Assembly: GCA_001778095.1 (NCBI GenBank)
Contig: MFGA01000020.1
Location: 139,805-182,384 of the forward strand
Origin: Candidatus Falkowbacteria bacterium RIFOXYA2_FULL_38_12
GTDB lineage: Bacteria > Patescibacteriota > Patescibacteriia > XYB2-FULL-38-15
Reading direction: 5' to 3'
DNA: 42,580 nucleotides
Part shown: piece after piece, positions 29,531 to 38,617 of the stretch
How positions within the stretch are numbered: position 1 is the first letter of the stretch
How the letters are laid out: every line of letters starts with the position of its first letter
Program-made: the position numbers and the translations under genes
The notes under the pieces: model-generated
Seen by the model: the letters and a program-made list of their open reading frames with translations, nothing else
What the model was told of the DNA's origin: nothing
Databases searched by the model: none

Positions 29531-32431
29531 ATGATTATTTTTTCACGCTTGAAAAATTTTATTTATAAAATTTCAAGCGGAGTTTCGAAGAAAATAGGAG
29601 GCAAAAAGAAAATTTTTGCGATGGTTTTGAGCCTTATTTTAATAGGGTTAATTTTTGTTATTCCGCAGATAATATTTGCGCAAGATGGAGCAACTCCCGC
29701 AACGCCGCCACCAGCTGGTGTAAGTGGAGGCGGAGGTGGGGTCAGTGGAGGTGGGGTCGGAGGTGCAGCCGGTGGCGGTGGAGCTGGTGGTAGCACCGGC
29801 CTAGAAGGGGTAGTCGCTGATTTTTTAATTGCTATTTTTCGTATTTTTCTTTATGTAGGTGGTAACCTTTTGCTTTTTATGACAAAAGCTTTGATAGCTT
29901 TTTGCTCTTATAATGATTTTGCTAACTCCACAGCCGTTATTAGTGGGTGGGTAATTGTTCGTGATTTGGTTAATATGTTTTTTGTCGTTGTTCTTTTAGT
30001 GATTGCTATTGCTACAATTTTGAAAATAGAGTCTTACAGCTATAAAAAAATGTTGGGAAGATTAGTTCTAATGGCAGTGCTGGTCAATTTCAGTAAAACA
30101 ATATCTCTTCTTTTTATAGATTTTGCCCAAGTGGTGATGATGACTTTTGTTAATGGTTTTCAGGCCGCGGGTGGAGGCAATTTTGTTACCGCTTTGGGAT
30201 TAACGGAGATTTTGGCAGTTAGAAACACCGCAACTGCTGCAGAATTGAGTAGTTTTACTACCGCAGGGGCGTATCTTTTGGGTCTAATTATGATTATAAT
30301 CTCTACTGTGGTAGTGGGGATGATGCTGGTTATCCTCGTAATGAGAATGATTGTGCTATGGATTTTGATAGTTCTCTCTCCCTTAGCTTTTTTTCTTTCT
30401 ATTATTCCGCAAGCAAAAAAATACGCCGATCAATGGTGGAGTATGTTTACCGAATATGTCCTTGTCGGACCAATTTTGGCTTTTTTCCTTTGGCTGTCCC
30501 TTGTTTCAGTGACATCTTTAAGCGAAACCGATAAGCCTAGATTTGAGGAAGATACGCCAGAGACTCAACAAGATGTTGGTATTTCAGCGATTGGTTCGCA
30601 GGACAATTTAATTTCTTTTGCTATTGCTATAGGAATGCTCGTCGGCGGATTAACGATGACCGGAAAAATGGGGGTTATCGGCGCGGGGATTGGGGTGGGG
30701 GTTTTGGCCGGGGCGAAGAGGATGGGAATGGGGGCGGCGAGATCTGCAGGTAAGGTGGGAAAATGGGGTGGAAAGAAGGCTTTCAACTATGCGGGGAGAA
30801 AATATAACGAGAGAGGGTTACCAAATCCTGTGGCATTTTTTCGCGCCTGGGGACAGAGAAGCGAGGAAAAAAACAAGCAGGCCAAGGAAGATGCTACGGC
30901 AAGATCAAGGGGTTATGTTGATTACCTAGCTAGTAAAAAATTTTTAGGAATAGGGGGGACTGGCGTTAGATTACCTCATGAAGACATGATTAAGAGAAAG
31001 AGAGAAGCAGAACACACCAAAGAATGGTCGCATATGCAGGAAAAGCAAAAAGCAAAGATACTTGAACAACTATGGGGCAAGACTGATCACGAGTCGGTTG
31101 ATATGAGAAGATCTTTGATGACGGCTATGGCCGCCGAAGGGCATTTGGATGATGCCTTAGAGACAGATTTTTTCAGAAAAGAGCTCGACGTTGATAAAAT
31201 CGATAAAAAAGCTATTGATAAATTGTTAAAAGCTGGTTGCGGAACAGATCAACAAGGTTTACGAGCAATTTATGATATTGGCGAGCTTGGTAAAAAAATT
31301 GGACATTTTGAATATGTTGGTGCATCAGATATAGACTCTGACGGAAAATGGAAGGAAAACGATGAGAATTCTTCAAAAACAAGGGCTTGGGCTGAAATTT
31401 CTAAGGTTAAGTCTAGAGATCAATTATCTGTAGCCCCTCATAATTTTGGCGTTAAAAGTTGGGATGAGTCTGCAAATGGAGGCAAAGGTGATTGGCAATG
31501 GAGCATGGACACCGAAGATGAGGAAAGTTTTGAAAACATGAATTGGGATAATAGATTTGTTACAAAAGAAAGTCAAGAAATTATTAGATATTCTCAAGAT
31601 AGGGCAACTAATTTGGTCGGATACAATATGGTTTCGGGAGAATTTGATGTCAATGAGGGAAATAAAGAAGGAATTAAAAAAAGATGGGAAACGGGAAGAG
31701 TGGCAGTAGAGGCATTGGAAGAAAAAGCTGGTAAAAAGGGAGTTAATTATAATGGGAAGCATTTTGATAGTTTTAGAATTTTTATGCATGATCCTAATGG
31801 AGCGAATCTTCCGAAGACAGATGAGGAAATTAAAGAGGAAGAAGAAGAGAGGAAGGCAAAGGAAAAGAAAGAAAGGGCTGAAGCGACGGAAAAAAGGAAG
31901 GCAGAGCGAGAAGAAGCGTCTCAAAAAGAGGAGCGAGTAGGAAAGATAGACGTGGTCGTTAGTAGCGGTGGCGGAGCGAGAACGTCTGAGGACAAAGAAG
32001 AGATGAATAACATAAGGATGGAAATTGAAAAAAGGAAAGAAACAAAGGGACGTAGGGAGCAAGTAGATAAAAGATTAGATGAAAATATCAAACGAAAAAA
32101 AAAGATATCTTCATCGGAGCGATATAATGAGTTGTACGAAAAGGTGATTATTAAAGGAGAAGAGCTTAATGAAGAAGAACAACAACAAATGGATGCTTTT
32201 GATAGAGAAGATGAAGAAATATTGAAAGAATCAATAGCGTTACATAAAGAAAGAGATGAATTAATGGATAGTAACGAAATAAATGACGCGATTAAAGGTC
32301 TTGAAAAAAATTTAAAAATGACTATGGAAGGGAAGGATAAGACACTAAAAGACAGGCAAAGGAAAGAAGTAATGGTAGCAAAGCTTCAAGGAAGTATAAA
32401 AAAACTTCAAGAGAGATTGAAGAAAAAATAA
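29531..32431 (+). CDS. VirB6/TrbL-like type IV secretion membrane protein
   Basis: A protein of 966 aa. A signal-like helix (about 28-50) is followed by a Gly-rich exported linker (53-97), then about six to eight membrane helices between 98 and 395, including DLVNMFFVVVLLVIAIATIL, the paired helices around 245-295 and AIAIGMLVGGLTMTGKMGVIG. This hydrophobic core, with its NFSKTISLLFIDF segment, is the VirB6-like channel component seen in Patescibacteria secretion clusters. Residues 400-966 are a long, charged, largely helical cytoplasmic tail, ending in Lys/Glu coiled coils (770-966). VirB6 proteins line the inner-membrane channel for substrate DNA or protein. The large tail is unusual in canonical VirB6 and may recruit partners. 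Confidence 0.78.
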   Translation: MIIFSRLKNFIYKISSGVSKKIGGKKKIFAMVLSLILIGLIFVIPQIIFAQDGATPATPPPAGVSGGGGGVSGGGVGGAAGGGGAGGSTGLEGVVADFLIAIFRIFLYVGGNLLLFMTKALIAFCSYNDFANSTAVISGWVIVRDLVNMFFVVVLLVIAIATILKIESYSYKKMLGRLVLMAVLVNFSKTISLLFIDFAQVVMMTFVNGFQAAGGGNFVTALGLTEILAVRNTATAAELSSFTTAGAYLLGLIMIIISTVVVGMMLVILVMRMIVLWILIVLSPLAFFLSIIPQAKKYADQWWSMFTEYVLVGPILAFFLWLSLVSVTSLSETDKPRFEEDTPETQQDVGISAIGSQDNLISFAIAIGMLVGGLTMTGKMGVIGAGIGVGVLAGAKRMGMGAARSAGKVGKWGGKKAFNYAGRKYNERGLPNPVAFFRAWGQRSEEKNKQAKEDATARSRGYVDYLASKKFLGIGGTGVRLPHEDMIKRKREAEHTKEWSHMQEKQKAKILEQLWGKTDHESVDMRRSLMTAMAAEGHLDDALETDFFRKELDVDKIDKKAIDKLLKAGCGTDQQGLRAIYDIGELGKKIGHFEYVGASDIDSDGKWKENDENSSKTRAWAEISKVKSRDQLSVAPHNFGVKSWDESANGGKGDWQWSMDTEDEESFENMNWDNRFVTKESQEIIRYSQDRATNLVGYNMVSGEFDVNEGNKEGIKKRWETGRVAVEALEEKAGKKGVNYNGKHFDSFRIFMHDPNGANLPKTDEEIKEEEEERKAKEKKERAEATEKRKAEREEASQKEERVGKIDVVVSSGGGARTSEDKEEMNNIRMEIEKRKETKGRREQVDKRLDENIKRKKKISSSERYNELYEKVIIKGEELNEEEQQQMDAFDREDEEILKESIALHKERDELMDSNEINDAIKGLEKNLKMTMEGKDKTLKDRQRKEVMVAKLQGSIKKLQERLKKK

Positions 32432-32493
32432 AATGTATTTGGGAAGTATCGAAAGATAAAAGAATAAAAAATTATCCATAGATAATTTGAAAT

Positions 32494-33924
32494 ATGAATT
32501 TAACAGAACAATTTAAAAATTTACTCAACGAATCTTTTGTTAGTAATAAAGAAAGAAACGAATGGCTAGATTTGATTCCGGAGATAGAAGAAGATGAATT
32601 AAAAAAATTGATAAGTCTTTTATTGCAACGTAAAGAGGTGGCGGAAATAAAAAATATAGGAGCGACTCAAGCTTTACAACAAAACCCAGTTGAGCCAAAT
32701 ATTAGCATTGAGAAAATTTCACAATGGGGAATTATCCAAATTAATGACAGGGCAATATTTGCTAAATTAAAAATTCTCTCGGAGGGAATTATAAAAAACG
32801 AAGAAATCGGTGAGGGGGCAGATCTGTTTCGCACCTTAAAAGATTTATTAAGCAAGAATCCTAAATTTAAAGAAGAAAATCATGCCTTGGCGAGAGAATA
32901 TGATGTGTTGATAGCGAGATTGGCTTATTTAGCCTTGTCCTCAATTGAAGACAAAGACGTTGATGAGCTGTTTAAAAATTTCCTTCTTTTGGGATTAAAT
33001 TCAGAAGACGTGGATATAAAAAAGAGGATGGATTTGCGGTCCATGCTTTATCACGATGAAGTAAATGACGGTGCAGAAAGAAAAAGAATTTTAAGAGCAA
33101 TTAAAGAAAATGTAGAAACTATCGGAAAAGAAAAAATTGAAATTTCCGGAGAGGAAAAATTAGTTTCCCCAACAGTTAAAAATTGGCTTCGTGATTATGA
33201 ATTGTCTTTTGAGGAAAGAAAAGTACGTACCACGGTTGAGGCAGTTACTTATTTAAACCAAAACAAAAACGCGAGAAAACTTACAAAAGAAGACAAAGAA
33301 CTGTTACTAAAGGTTTTAAGTTTTTATGATTCTTTGATGTTTTCTGGAGCAGTGGAGGAGGTTAAAGCAAGAGATGTTCAGAGATCTGTGGCGAGGTCGG
33401 TCAAGAATGAAGCACCAAATATTTCCCCCGAAGATATTGAAAAGAAATATCAAGATAATCTCGGGGACGAAGAGAAAGTCAAGAAAGTGGAAGAAGAAAT
33501 CTTGATTATTATAAAAAATAACGGCACAAAAATAGAAGATTTGATTTACGAAGAAATTTCTCCGAAAGATACTACTAAAATATTTAATAAAGAAAAAATT
33601 ATAGCTGGCTTAAGAGTTGTGGCCGGATTGGGAGAGCTAGGTAAGTTATTAAATGACAATCGTTTTTCGGATTTGGTTAAAAAATATTTGAACCAAAAGA
33701 ATCTATCGCAAACTGTTAATGGTTTTGAAATAAATCCCACAGATCCAAAATATCTGGTTTCTCTTTTAAGGTATATTTTAGAATATTTATTGAAGTTAAA
33801 CGAAGAAAAATCAGCCGGAATTGGCATTCAATTGGTTAATTTGATGAAAAAGGGCGGAGAAAATAAGTATAATAGTATTGTTTATTTTGATGAAGAAAAA
33901 GGTGGGTTTGTCTGGGAGGAATAG
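32494..33924 (+). CDS. Hypothetical soluble helical protein between secretion genes
   Basis: A 476-aa, Glu/Lys-rich, almost wholly helical protein without signal peptide, membrane helix or Cys pairs. It starts 62 bases after the VirB6-like gene and is probably cotranscribed. An internal region, KRMDLRSMLYHDEVNDGAERKR..., is followed by coiled segments, and the C-terminus ends in a short strand pair (YNSIVYFDEEKGGFVWEE). I recognise no family. Its position between VirB6-like and PrgI/VirB4 genes suggests a cytoplasmic accessory factor of the apparatus, but nothing in the sequence proves it. Confidence 0.7.
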   Translation: MNLTEQFKNLLNESFVSNKERNEWLDLIPEIEEDELKKLISLLLQRKEVAEIKNIGATQALQQNPVEPNISIEKISQWGIIQINDRAIFAKLKILSEGIIKNEEIGEGADLFRTLKDLLSKNPKFKEENHALAREYDVLIARLAYLALSSIEDKDVDELFKNFLLLGLNSEDVDIKKRMDLRSMLYHDEVNDGAERKRILRAIKENVETIGKEKIEISGEEKLVSPTVKNWLRDYELSFEERKVRTTVEAVTYLNQNKNARKLTKEDKELLLKVLSFYDSLMFSGAVEEVKARDVQRSVARSVKNEAPNISPEDIEKKYQDNLGDEEKVKKVEEEILIIIKNNGTKIEDLIYEEISPKDTTKIFNKEKIIAGLRVVAGLGELGKLLNDNRFSDLVKKYLNQKNLSQTVNGFEINPTDPKYLVSLLRYILEYLLKLNEEKSAGIGIQLVNLMKKGGENKYNSIVYFDEEKGGFVWEE

Positions 33925-33953
33925 TAGGGGGGACTACGGAGATCCTTTTTCGC

Positions 33954-34049
33954 GTCATTCTGAGCGAAGCGAAGAATCTCCCGCGTATGCGGGCTAGAAA
34001 AGAATATCGCGGACATTCGTCCGAGATCCTTCACTGCGTTCAGGATGAC
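33954..34049. repeat. REP-like palindrome, family D
   Basis: GTCATTCTGAGCGAAGCGAAGAATCTC and GAGATCCTTCACTGCGTTCAGGATGAC are inverted; the centre holds the small hairpin CCCGCGTATGCGGG and a GCGGACATTCGTCCG stem. It lies ahead of metK. This is a widespread style of bacterial repeat. Confidence 0.75.
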
Positions 34050-34112
34050 TTTTCTAGGACGGAGGCGTAGAAAAATTTTCACTAATCTTATTTAAATCAT
34101 TGAATAAATCAT

Positions 34113-35291
34113 ATGTCCAATCATGTTTTTCTAACTTCCGAATCCGTCACCGAAGGCCATCCCGACAAAGTCTGCGATCAAATCGCTGACTCTGTTTTGG
34201 ATAATATTCTAAAAAACGATCCATACGCGAGAGTTGCTTGCGAAGTAATGGCCGGCATGGGATTTATTGTCGTGACTGGCGAAATTACCACAAACACTTA
34301 CATCAATATTCAATCCATCGTCCGCAATGTTTTGGGCGATGTTGGTTATGACAAGCCGGAATATGGTTTTGATTACCATACGGTTGGAATTTTGAATTCC
34401 ATTCACGAGCAAAGCCCGGATATCGCGATGGGCGTTGTAAAAAGTAAAAAAAGAGTGGGTGCCGGAGACCAGGGGATTATGTCCGGCTACGCGTGTTCCG
34501 AGACGCCAGAATTAATGCCCTTGCCGATTACGATCGCTCATAAATTAGCTTTGAAATTAGCAGAAGTCAGAAAAAAAGAAATTTTGAAATATCTAAGGCC
34601 GGACGGAAAAACACAGGTGACGATTGAATATGAAGTGATAAATAAAGAGCATGGGCGGGTAGAAAGGATTCCCAAAAGAATTGAAGCTGTGGTTGTGGCC
34701 GCGCAACATGATCCGGATGTTAGTTTAGAAAAATTAAGGAAAGATATTTTGGAAAAAGTCGTTAAACCGGTTTGCGGAGAATGGATTGATAGTAAAACCA
34801 AATTTTTTATAAACAATACTGGAAGATTTGTCATCGGCGGACCGGTGGCTGATACCGGATGCACGGGCAGAAAAATTATAGTTGATACTTATGGAGGAAC
34901 CGGAAGCCATGGCGGTGGCGCTTATTCAGGAAAAGATCCAACAAAAGTAGATCGTTCCGGCTCTTATATATCTCGCTATGCCGCGAAAAATGTTGTCGCT
35001 TCGGGCTTGGCGGAAAAATGCGAGATCCAATTGGCTTATGTGATTGGCGGAGAAGGTCCTTTGGCAATCAACTTAAATACTTTTGGGACAGGAAAGTATG
35101 ATGACGAAAAAATATTAAATGCTGTTAAAAAAGTTTTTGATTTTACCCCGGCGGGAATTATTAAAATGTTAAATTTACGCCGGCCGATTTATCGCCAAAC
35201 CGCGGCCTACGGACATTTTGGAAGGTCGGATTTGGACTTACCTTGGGAAAAGATTGATCGGGTAAATAATTTAAGGAAGATTTTAAAATAA
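34113..35291 (+). CDS. metK: S-adenosylmethionine synthetase
   Basis: It makes S-adenosylmethionine from methionine and ATP, which supplies RsmA and the methylase fragments nearby with methyl donor. It is 392 aa, close to the usual length. Motifs: [20 protein letters not shown] at the N-terminus, the hexapeptide-like [24 protein letters not shown], and the Gly-rich phosphate loop [16 protein letters not shown]. All three domains are complete. It is an unrelated housekeeping gene lying inside the secretion cluster, separated by REP-like elements on both sides. No SAM riboswitch is visible in the upstream gap, which is filled by repeat D. Confidence 0.96.
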   Translation: MSNHVFLTSESVTEGHPDKVCDQIADSVLDNILKNDPYARVACEVMAGMGFIVVTGEITTNTYINIQSIVRNVLGDVGYDKPEYGFDYHTVGILNSIHEQSPDIAMGVVKSKKRVGAGDQGIMSGYACSETPELMPLPITIAHKLALKLAEVRKKEILKYLRPDGKTQVTIEYEVINKEHGRVERIPKRIEAVVVAAQHDPDVSLEKLRKDILEKVVKPVCGEWIDSKTKFFINNTGRFVIGGPVADTGCTGRKIIVDTYGGTGSHGGGAYSGKDPTKVDRSGSYISRYAAKNVVASGLAEKCEIQLAYVIGGEGPLAINLNTFGTGKYDDEKILNAVKKVFDFTPAGIIKMLNLRRPIYRQTAAYGHFGRSDLDLPWEKIDRVNNLRKILK

Positions 35292-35299
35292 AAGAATAC

Positions 35300-35409
35300 T
35301 GTCATTGCGAGCCCCGACCCTTTAGTTGGGGCGTGGCAATCCCCTGATTATTTATTTAAAGAAGGGGATTGCTTCGTCCTCCGCAAAAGGCGGAGGCCTC
35401 GCAATGACA
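35300..35409. repeat. REP-like palindrome, family B copy 2
   Basis: TGTCATTGCGAGCCCCGACC...TTGGGGCGTGGCAATCCCC, then GGGGATTGCTTCGTCCTCCG...GGCCTCGCAATGACA. It ends 17 bases before the start codon of the next gene. Confidence 0.82.
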
Positions 35410-35426
35410 TGATAAAGGGAGGAGCA

Positions 35427-37157
35427 ATGGTTCTAAACGACGACGAAATATTGGTTAAAGACAAAACCGGCAAGTTTAAAATTTTGCGAGGCGGGAAGTT
35501 TTATGATATAGAAGAAAATGCTCCGGCAAAACCGCAGCCGGTTTTAGTTTCAAATAATGTTGACGAGATTTTAAAACAAATCAGATTTAGAGTTGACGAA
35601 AATCTAAAGGGGAGATTGGCCGATATTATTGAAGCTTATCTAAAAGATGTTCGTGATAGATATGAAACGAAAAGTGTTTTGACGCGCGAGACAAAAAGCG
35701 GGGGATTGGGATTTTTGGGAGAGCAAGCTGATATTGTCATTGGTTTAATCGATAAAGTCGGTAATAAAAAAGAAGAAGAAAAACCCCTGCAAGTCTTGGA
35801 AGTTAAAGCCGAACAAAAAAACAAAGAATTTTTACCAAAAGAAGAAAAAAAAACAGAGACTGAAAAAGAAGCTGAAATAGTTAAGACCGAAGAGAAAAAA
35901 ATAAGGCCCGTTGCCGTCACCACAATTCCAAAAACTGAGTTGGAGGTAAAAGTTGAAGAGATTATTAAAGAGAGCGGAATCAAAATACCCGAGAGCGAGA
36001 GACAAAAATTAAATAATATTTTGTTAACACACCTTAAAGATATTAGAGACGGCTACGAACTTCAAGACACTTTATCTAGTTCTTTTTCGGCCGGTGTTTT
36101 GTCAAAAGAAAAAATAAATAAGATTTTGGAAATTGCGAGAAGAAAGAGTAAGAGTGACGAGACAGACTTACATCGAAAAAAACTGGAAGAAATCAAGGAA
36201 GCGTTGGAGGCGGAACAAAGAAGACGAGAGATGGTTTTTGAGGAAAACCAGAGCAAATTAAACGATAAGATGAAAAATAGATGGCAAGAGATCACCAAGA
36301 GAAAAGAGTCTTCTCCGATCTCTTTGCCCGAAGAAAGTATTGTTCGCCCCGGAAAAGAAAGGCCGGAAATTTTATCATTGGTTGAATTTGCCGATTTTTT
36401 AGATAGCAAAGTTGAAAAAAAAGATGAGACAGTGAAATCAAAAGAGGAAGCAACAACGTCGATTATTGCCCCAGTCTCAAAAACAGAACTAGAAAATAAA
36501 GTAGAGAAAACGCTTCCGCCGAATGTGGAAGAAAAAACGGTTGTAAAAAAAGAAGTGATTTATCCTGCATCAGCTCCCACTATCCAATCTCCCGCCATAG
36601 CCACTCGTGTTGCAACGGATAATCCAACAGATGAACCTACGAGCGAATCCGCCTACGCTAAAGCTACGGCTACGGAGGACAAGTCGGCGAGCGAAGCCGC
36701 CTTCACTAAAGTTTCGGCGAGCGAACCAAAACCGCTCCAGGTTTTTAAACCGGTGAGCATTCCGATTCGCCGTCCACCGCCGGTTTTTAGAAAAGATCAG
36801 CCACGACTTGATGATATCAAATATATTCCCAAAATTATCGGGCCGATAGATGAGTTGAGAGATATGACTTTGGTTAATTTTAGGAGACTGGGCGCGAGTC
36901 CGGAGGAGGCCGTGGCAAAAATTAAGGAAAAACTAGATATTTTAGAACGTGATTCTGTGATAAAAAGAATAGCCGGCATTAAGGCGTGGCAAGAAGCTGA
37001 AGTTACAAAAATTTATTTGGAAATCAGCCGAGATTGTTTATCAAAAGGAGCTTCGGCCGATCAAATTATTTCTCTTCGCGAGGCTTCAGAGAGACCAACC
37101 TTAACCGCAGAAGAATATAAGGCTGTTTTGGAATTAAATAAATTTTTAAGGTATTAG
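35427..37157 (+). CDS. Large hypothetical protein with duplicated domain and in-frame repeats
   Basis: A protein of 576 aa from ATG 35427, which has an AGGGAGGAG ribosome site; the tracked start at 35409 is inside the repeat's edge. The N-terminus (DEILVKDKTGKFKILRGGKFYDI) is strand-like. Two related helical units follow: LKGRLADIIEAYLKDVRDRYE (about 55-110) and RQKLNNILLTHLKDIRDGYE (about 195-245). A coil (250-300), a Pro/Thr/Glu linker and a C-terminal helical domain (470-576) follow. Residues about 402-435 contain two units, SESAYAKATATEDKSA and SEAAFTKVSAS, encoded by repeat-like GC-rich DNA. It has no membrane helix. Its position just before prgI suggests a cytoplasmic partner of the secretion system. 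Confidence 0.72.
   Translation: MVLNDDEILVKDKTGKFKILRGGKFYDIEENAPAKPQPVLVSNNVDEILKQIRFRVDENLKGRLADIIEAYLKDVRDRYETKSVLTRETKSGGLGFLGEQADIVIGLIDKVGNKKEEEKPLQVLEVKAEQKNKEFLPKEEKKTETEKEAEIVKTEEKKIRPVAVTTIPKTELEVKVEEIIKESGIKIPESERQKLNNILLTHLKDIRDGYELQDTLSSSFSAGVLSKEKINKILEIARRKSKSDETDLHRKKLEEIKEALEAEQRRREMVFEENQSKLNDKMKNRWQEITKRKESSPISLPEESIVRPGKERPEILSLVEFADFLDSKVEKKDETVKSKEEATTSIIAPVSKTELENKVEKTLPPNVEEKTVVKKEVIYPASAPTIQSPAIATRVATDNPTDEPTSESAYAKATATEDKSASEAAFTKVSASEPKPLQVFKPVSIPIRRPPPVFRKDQPRLDDIKYIPKIIGPIDELRDMTLVNFRRLGASPEEAVAKIKEKLDILERDSVIKRIAGIKAWQEAEVTKIYLEISRDCLSKGASADQIISLREASERPTLTAEEYKAVLELNKFLRY
36640..36727 (+). repeat. Tandem repeat units inserted in a coding frame
   Basis: GAGCGAATCCGCCTACGCTA...AAGCTACGGC and GAGCGAAGCCGCCTTCACTA...AAGTTTCGGCGAGCGAA are diverged copies. 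The CGCTAAAGCTACGGC core also occurs, in either orientation, in spacers near 22240 and 23554. Confidence 0.7.
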
Positions 37158-37178
37158 GAAGTGTGATATAATTAAGAT

Positions 37179-37610
37179 ATGCAACAATTCGTTATCCCTC
37201 AATTTATTGACGTAGAAGATAAAATTATCGGTCCGATCACAACTCGGCAGTTTGTTATTCTTCTTTCTGCAGCGATAGTTTTATTTATTCTTTACAAACT
37301 GGCTACATTCACATTTTTTTTAATTTTTGGTTTTCCAACTTTTGCGATAGGGGTAGTTTTAGCTTTTATCAAAATTAATGGTCAACCTTTTCATTTTTTT
37401 CTTTTAAATTTATTACAGACAAGTCGCCGACCAAATCTTAGAGTGTGGAATAAAGAATTAACAAGCGATGAATTGATGGGAAATTTAAAAAAAGAAGAAA
37501 TAAAGGCAGTTATAAAAAGACCGATAAAAGATGTTCTGGAAGAAACCAAACTTTCAGAATTGTCTTTAATAGTGAACACAGGCGGAGCTTATAGAGGAGA
37601 AGATAATTGA
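37179..37610 (+). CDS. PrgI-family type IV secretion protein
   Basis: A 143-aa protein of the PrgI family, which is regarded as the VirB3 counterpart in Gram-positive-type and Patescibacteria conjugation systems. The typical start VIPQFIDVEDKIIGPITTRQF is followed by two membrane helices, VILLSAAIVLFILYKLATFTFFLIFG and FAIGVVLAFIKINGQPFHFF, and a basic RPNLRVW segment. The C-terminal 50 residues are an acidic cytoplasmic extension. VirB3 proteins bind VirB4, whose gene follows downstream after the TraC-like gene. A possible -10 box (TATAAT at about 37167) lies just before the start. Confidence 0.88.
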   Translation: MQQFVIPQFIDVEDKIIGPITTRQFVILLSAAIVLFILYKLATFTFFLIFGFPTFAIGVVLAFIKINGQPFHFFLLNLLQTSRRPNLRVWNKELTSDELMGNLKKEEIKAVIKRPIKDVLEETKLSELSLIVNTGGAYRGEDN

Positions 37611-37650
37611 AGTCGTAATTAGAATTTTTAATTTTATAATTTTGTAATTT

Positions 37651-37752
37651 TTAAACTTGAATTATACGGAGTGACAGCCTTTAGGCTGTTATGGGTATTA
37701 TGGGTAATAAGTTTGATAACACGCTAAAGCGTGTCAGTCCGTTCAAGTTTAA
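37651..37752. repeat. Nested palindromic element
   Basis: The outer arms TTAAACTTGAA and TTCAAGTTTAA enclose CGGAGTGACAGCCTTTAGGCTGT and ACACGCTAAAGCGTGTCAGTCCG, each with its own hairpin. It separates prgI from the TraC-like gene. Confidence 0.78.
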
Positions 37753-37826
37753 GACATTAAAACATTAGAAAATTATTTATAAAATTAAAAATTATATTAG
37801 AGCTTAGAATTTAGTGTTTATTCTTT

Positions 37827-38507
37827 ATGCAGAGCAAGAAACTTGCCGGAAAAAAAGTCGGAGTATCCACAAGAGAACGTTTGGATATAGCGGAAATCCG
37901 CGAAGATTGTGTTGTCTTGAAAGACGGGACAATGCGAGCGGTAATGCTTATCTCAAGCATTAATTTTGCGTTAAAATCCGAGGAAGAGCAAAACGCGATC
38001 ATTGCGGCTTACGTTTCTTTTTTAAACGCGATAGAATTTCCTTTGCAAATTGTTATCCAGTCAAGAAAACTTAATATTGACGCCTACTTGGAAAGATTAA
38101 GAAAAGCGGAAAAAGAGCAGGGAAACGATTTATTGAGAATTCAAATTGCCGACTATCGCGAATATGTGAAAGAACTTGTGGAGATGGGGGATATCATGAG
38201 CAAGCGTTTTTATATCACGGTTCCCTATGATCCGCTTTCCGACAAACGAAAAGGATTTTGGTCAAGATTAAACGAGGTTATTCGTCCGGGATCTGCCATT
38301 AAATTGGGCGCGGAAAGATTTAGAAAAAGGAAAAAAGATCTTTTTGCTCGAGTTGAGCATGTGCAGATGTTGTTGTCGGGTATGGGGCTTACTTCGGTTG
38401 TTTTGGATACGCAAAGTCTAATAGAACTTTATTATAATCTCTATAATCCTGAACTGGCAGAAACGGAAAAAATGGTTGATATGGGAAAACTAAGGGTTGG
38501 AGAATAA
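37827..38507 (+). CDS. TraC-like protein, detached N-terminal VirB4-type domain
   Basis: A 226-aa soluble protein: TRERLDIAEIREDCVVLKDGTMRAVMLISSINFALKSEEEQ, then AYVSFLNAIEFPLQIVIQSRKLNI, a helix pair and a SKRFYITVPYDP strand. This matches the N-terminal ferredoxin-like domain of TraC/VirB4 proteins, but the ATPase portion is absent; that is supplied by the separate gene 111 bases downstream. VirB4 N-domains dock on the membrane components and PrgI/VirB3. A separate N-domain gene is a recurrent arrangement in Patescibacteria and Firmicutes clusters, from my knowledge of the families. Confidence 0.8.
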   Translation: MQSKKLAGKKVGVSTRERLDIAEIREDCVVLKDGTMRAVMLISSINFALKSEEEQNAIIAAYVSFLNAIEFPLQIVIQSRKLNIDAYLERLRKAEKEQGNDLLRIQIADYREYVKELVEMGDIMSKRFYITVPYDPLSDKRKGFWSRLNEVIRPGSAIKLGAERFRKRKKDLFARVEHVQMLLSGMGLTSVVLDTQSLIELYYNLYNPELAETEKMVDMGKLRVGE

Positions 38508-38511
38508 AAAA

Positions 38512-38612
38512 GTTAAAAGTTAAAAATGAAAAATGTAAAGTTCAGTTAAAATTAAATAATTTTTCATTTTAAACCGTAACTTTTAATTTTTCACTTTTCA
38601 CTTTTAACTTTA
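38512..38612. repeat. AT-rich inverted repeat of the AAAAGTTAAAAGT family
   Basis: AAAGTTAAAAGTTAAAAATG...AAAGTTCAGTTAAAATT on the left pairs with AATTTTTCATTTT...TTTTTCACTTTTCACTTTTA on the right. The right half is the same family as the repeats that flank the giant gene. Confidence 0.68.
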
Positions 38613-38617
38613 CTAAC

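Noticed and set aside
34050-34112. SAM riboswitch upstream of metK
   Set aside because: The upstream gap is occupied by a REP-like palindrome and an AT-rich tail; no SAM-aptamer core was recognised.
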